The position numbers were made by a program, and so were the translations under genes. From Dehalococcoidia bacterium (GTDB lineage Bacteria > Chloroflexota > Dehalococcoidia > Dehalococcoidales > JAUVZE01): DNA of 5,238 nt. The notes under the pieces were generated by a model. It did not search any database and was not told the DNA's origin. It saw nothing but the letters and a program-made list of their open reading frames with translations. Location of the stretch: contig JAUVZE010000082.1 of NCBI GenBank assembly GCA_030602665.1, forward strand, positions 1 to 5,238, given 5' to 3'. Positions 4,486-5,238 of the stretch are shown piece after piece (within the stretch, counting starts at the first letter, position 1; each line of letters opens with the position of its first letter).

Positions 4486-5238
4486 CCAGCTGGTCTTGAG
4501 TCCAATCCCAGTCCTTCCTCAGCTCAATAATACGGTCGCGGAGTAGTGCTGCCTTTTCAAACTCTAGGCCTCTAGCTGCGGCCTTCATCTGTGATTCTAG
4601 CTCTTTAATCAGTCGGGCGACATCCTCTTTAGTTATGGGGGTGGTGACATAGGGAGCGCGGGTCTCAGCTACTGCCCGCACCCGTTCCGTGATGTCTTTG
4701 ATGGCTTTTCTGATACCCTGAGGGGTAATGCCATGCTCTCTATTATAGGCTTCCTGAATCTGGCGCCGGCGTTGGGTTTCTTTTGTCGCCGCCGCCATAG
4801 AATTGGTAACGGTATCGGCATACATGATGACATGCCCGTCTATATGGCGGGCTGCCCGCCCCATAGTCTGGATTAACGCTCCCTCCGACCTTAAGAAACC
4901 CTCCTTATCCGCATCCAGGATAGCTACCAGGCTCACCTCAGGCAGGTCAAGTCCTTCCCGGAGCAGGTTTATACCGACAACCACATCATAAACACCAAGG
5001 CGGAGGTCACGCAGTATCTCTACCCTCTCCAGGGTATCAATCTCCGAATGAAGGTAGTGAGTCTTTATTCCCATTTCTATTAGGTAGTCAGCCAGTTCTT
5101 CGGCCATCCTCTTGGTGAGGGTGGTTACCAGGCAACGCCCCCCCTTGTCAACCCGGGTCTTAATCTGGTCAAGGAGGTCATCAATCTGCCCCTTGGTCGG
5201 CTTGACTTCAATAGTCGGCTCAAGAAGACCGGTGGGTC
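4478..5238 (-). CDS. uvrB: UvrABC excinuclease subunit B, C-terminal part (5' end outside window)
   Basis: UvrB is the helicase-like damage-verification subunit of nucleotide excision repair; it is loaded by UvrA and then recruits UvrC. The minus-strand frame is open from the window edge (first full codon 5234-5236) to TAA at 4478-4480, giving 252 residues of a protein usually near 660-690. In fragment numbering, residues 1-43 (from PTGLLEPTIEVKPTKGQIDD) lead into the C-terminal helicase domain. LHSEIDTLERVEILRDLR is at 62-79, GINLLREGLDLPEV at 88-101, ILDADKEGFLRS at 106-117, and helicase motif VI QTMGRAAR at 123-130. The UVR motif that contacts UvrC spans about 204-241 (KELESQMKAAARGLEFEKAA). 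The internal ATG at 5105-5107 is not the start, since family sequence continues upstream of it. The gene converges on the RraA-like gene with an 8-bp overlap, so no terminator fits between them. Confidence 0.96.
   Translation of the reverse strand, partial: PTGLLEPTIEVKPTKGQIDDLLDQIKTRVDKGGRCLVTTLTKRMAEELADYLIEMGIKTHYLHSEIDTLERVEILRDLRLGVYDVVVGINLLREGLDLPEVSLVAILDADKEGFLRSEGALIQTMGRAARHIDGHVIMYADTVTNSMAAATKETQRRRQIQEAYNREHGITPQGIRKAIKDITERVRAVAETRAPYVTTPITKEDVARLIKELESQMKAAARGLEFEKAALLRDRIIELRKDWDWTQDQLVT

Overview
The window reads as bacterial chromosomal DNA of moderate GC content. My best guess at the source is Chloroflexota, near Dehalococcoidia. This is an inference from remembered resemblance (the small DUF5679-type zinc ribbon and the style of the adenine deaminase, hisF and uvrB products), not from a search. 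Both window ends cut through genes. I see no tRNA, rRNA, CRISPR array or intact mobile element.

Layout: 2-790 (+) is the C-terminal part of adenine deaminase. It is followed after 51 nt by a COG1926-type phosphoribosyltransferase-fold protein (842-1525, +); the two may form a purine-salvage pair. From 1526 to 2370 there is no intact gene. On the minus strand, 1567-1930 holds the start of a 3-hydroxyacyl-CoA dehydrogenase gene joined out of frame to the end of an acetyl-CoA acetyltransferase (thiolase) gene. This is the scar of a deleted fatty-acyl/acetoacetyl-CoA operon. Further on lies a long inverted repeat (2082-2142) in otherwise unassigned DNA.

A short, easily missed gene for a 46-residue CxxC/CxxC zinc-ribbon protein runs on the minus strand (2371-2511), with a strong ribosome-binding site and a TTGACA promoter box. 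It is divergent from hisF (2773-3543, +), the cyclase subunit of imidazole-glycerol-phosphate synthase, which is complete and keeps its catalytic aspartates; no other his gene is visible. After a 273-nt gap comes an RraA/HMG-aldolase-like protein (3817-4485, +), which overlaps tail-to-tail by 8 bp with uvrB (4478-window end, -), the nucleotide-excision-repair helicase.

Most of the content is ordinary housekeeping. The points most worth a second look are the fused pseudogene scar with a possible 8-bp microhomology junction, the 61-nt inverted repeat, the missing acidic residue in the RraA-like active-site motif, and the small zinc-ribbon gene. I found no convincing new multi-gene system.
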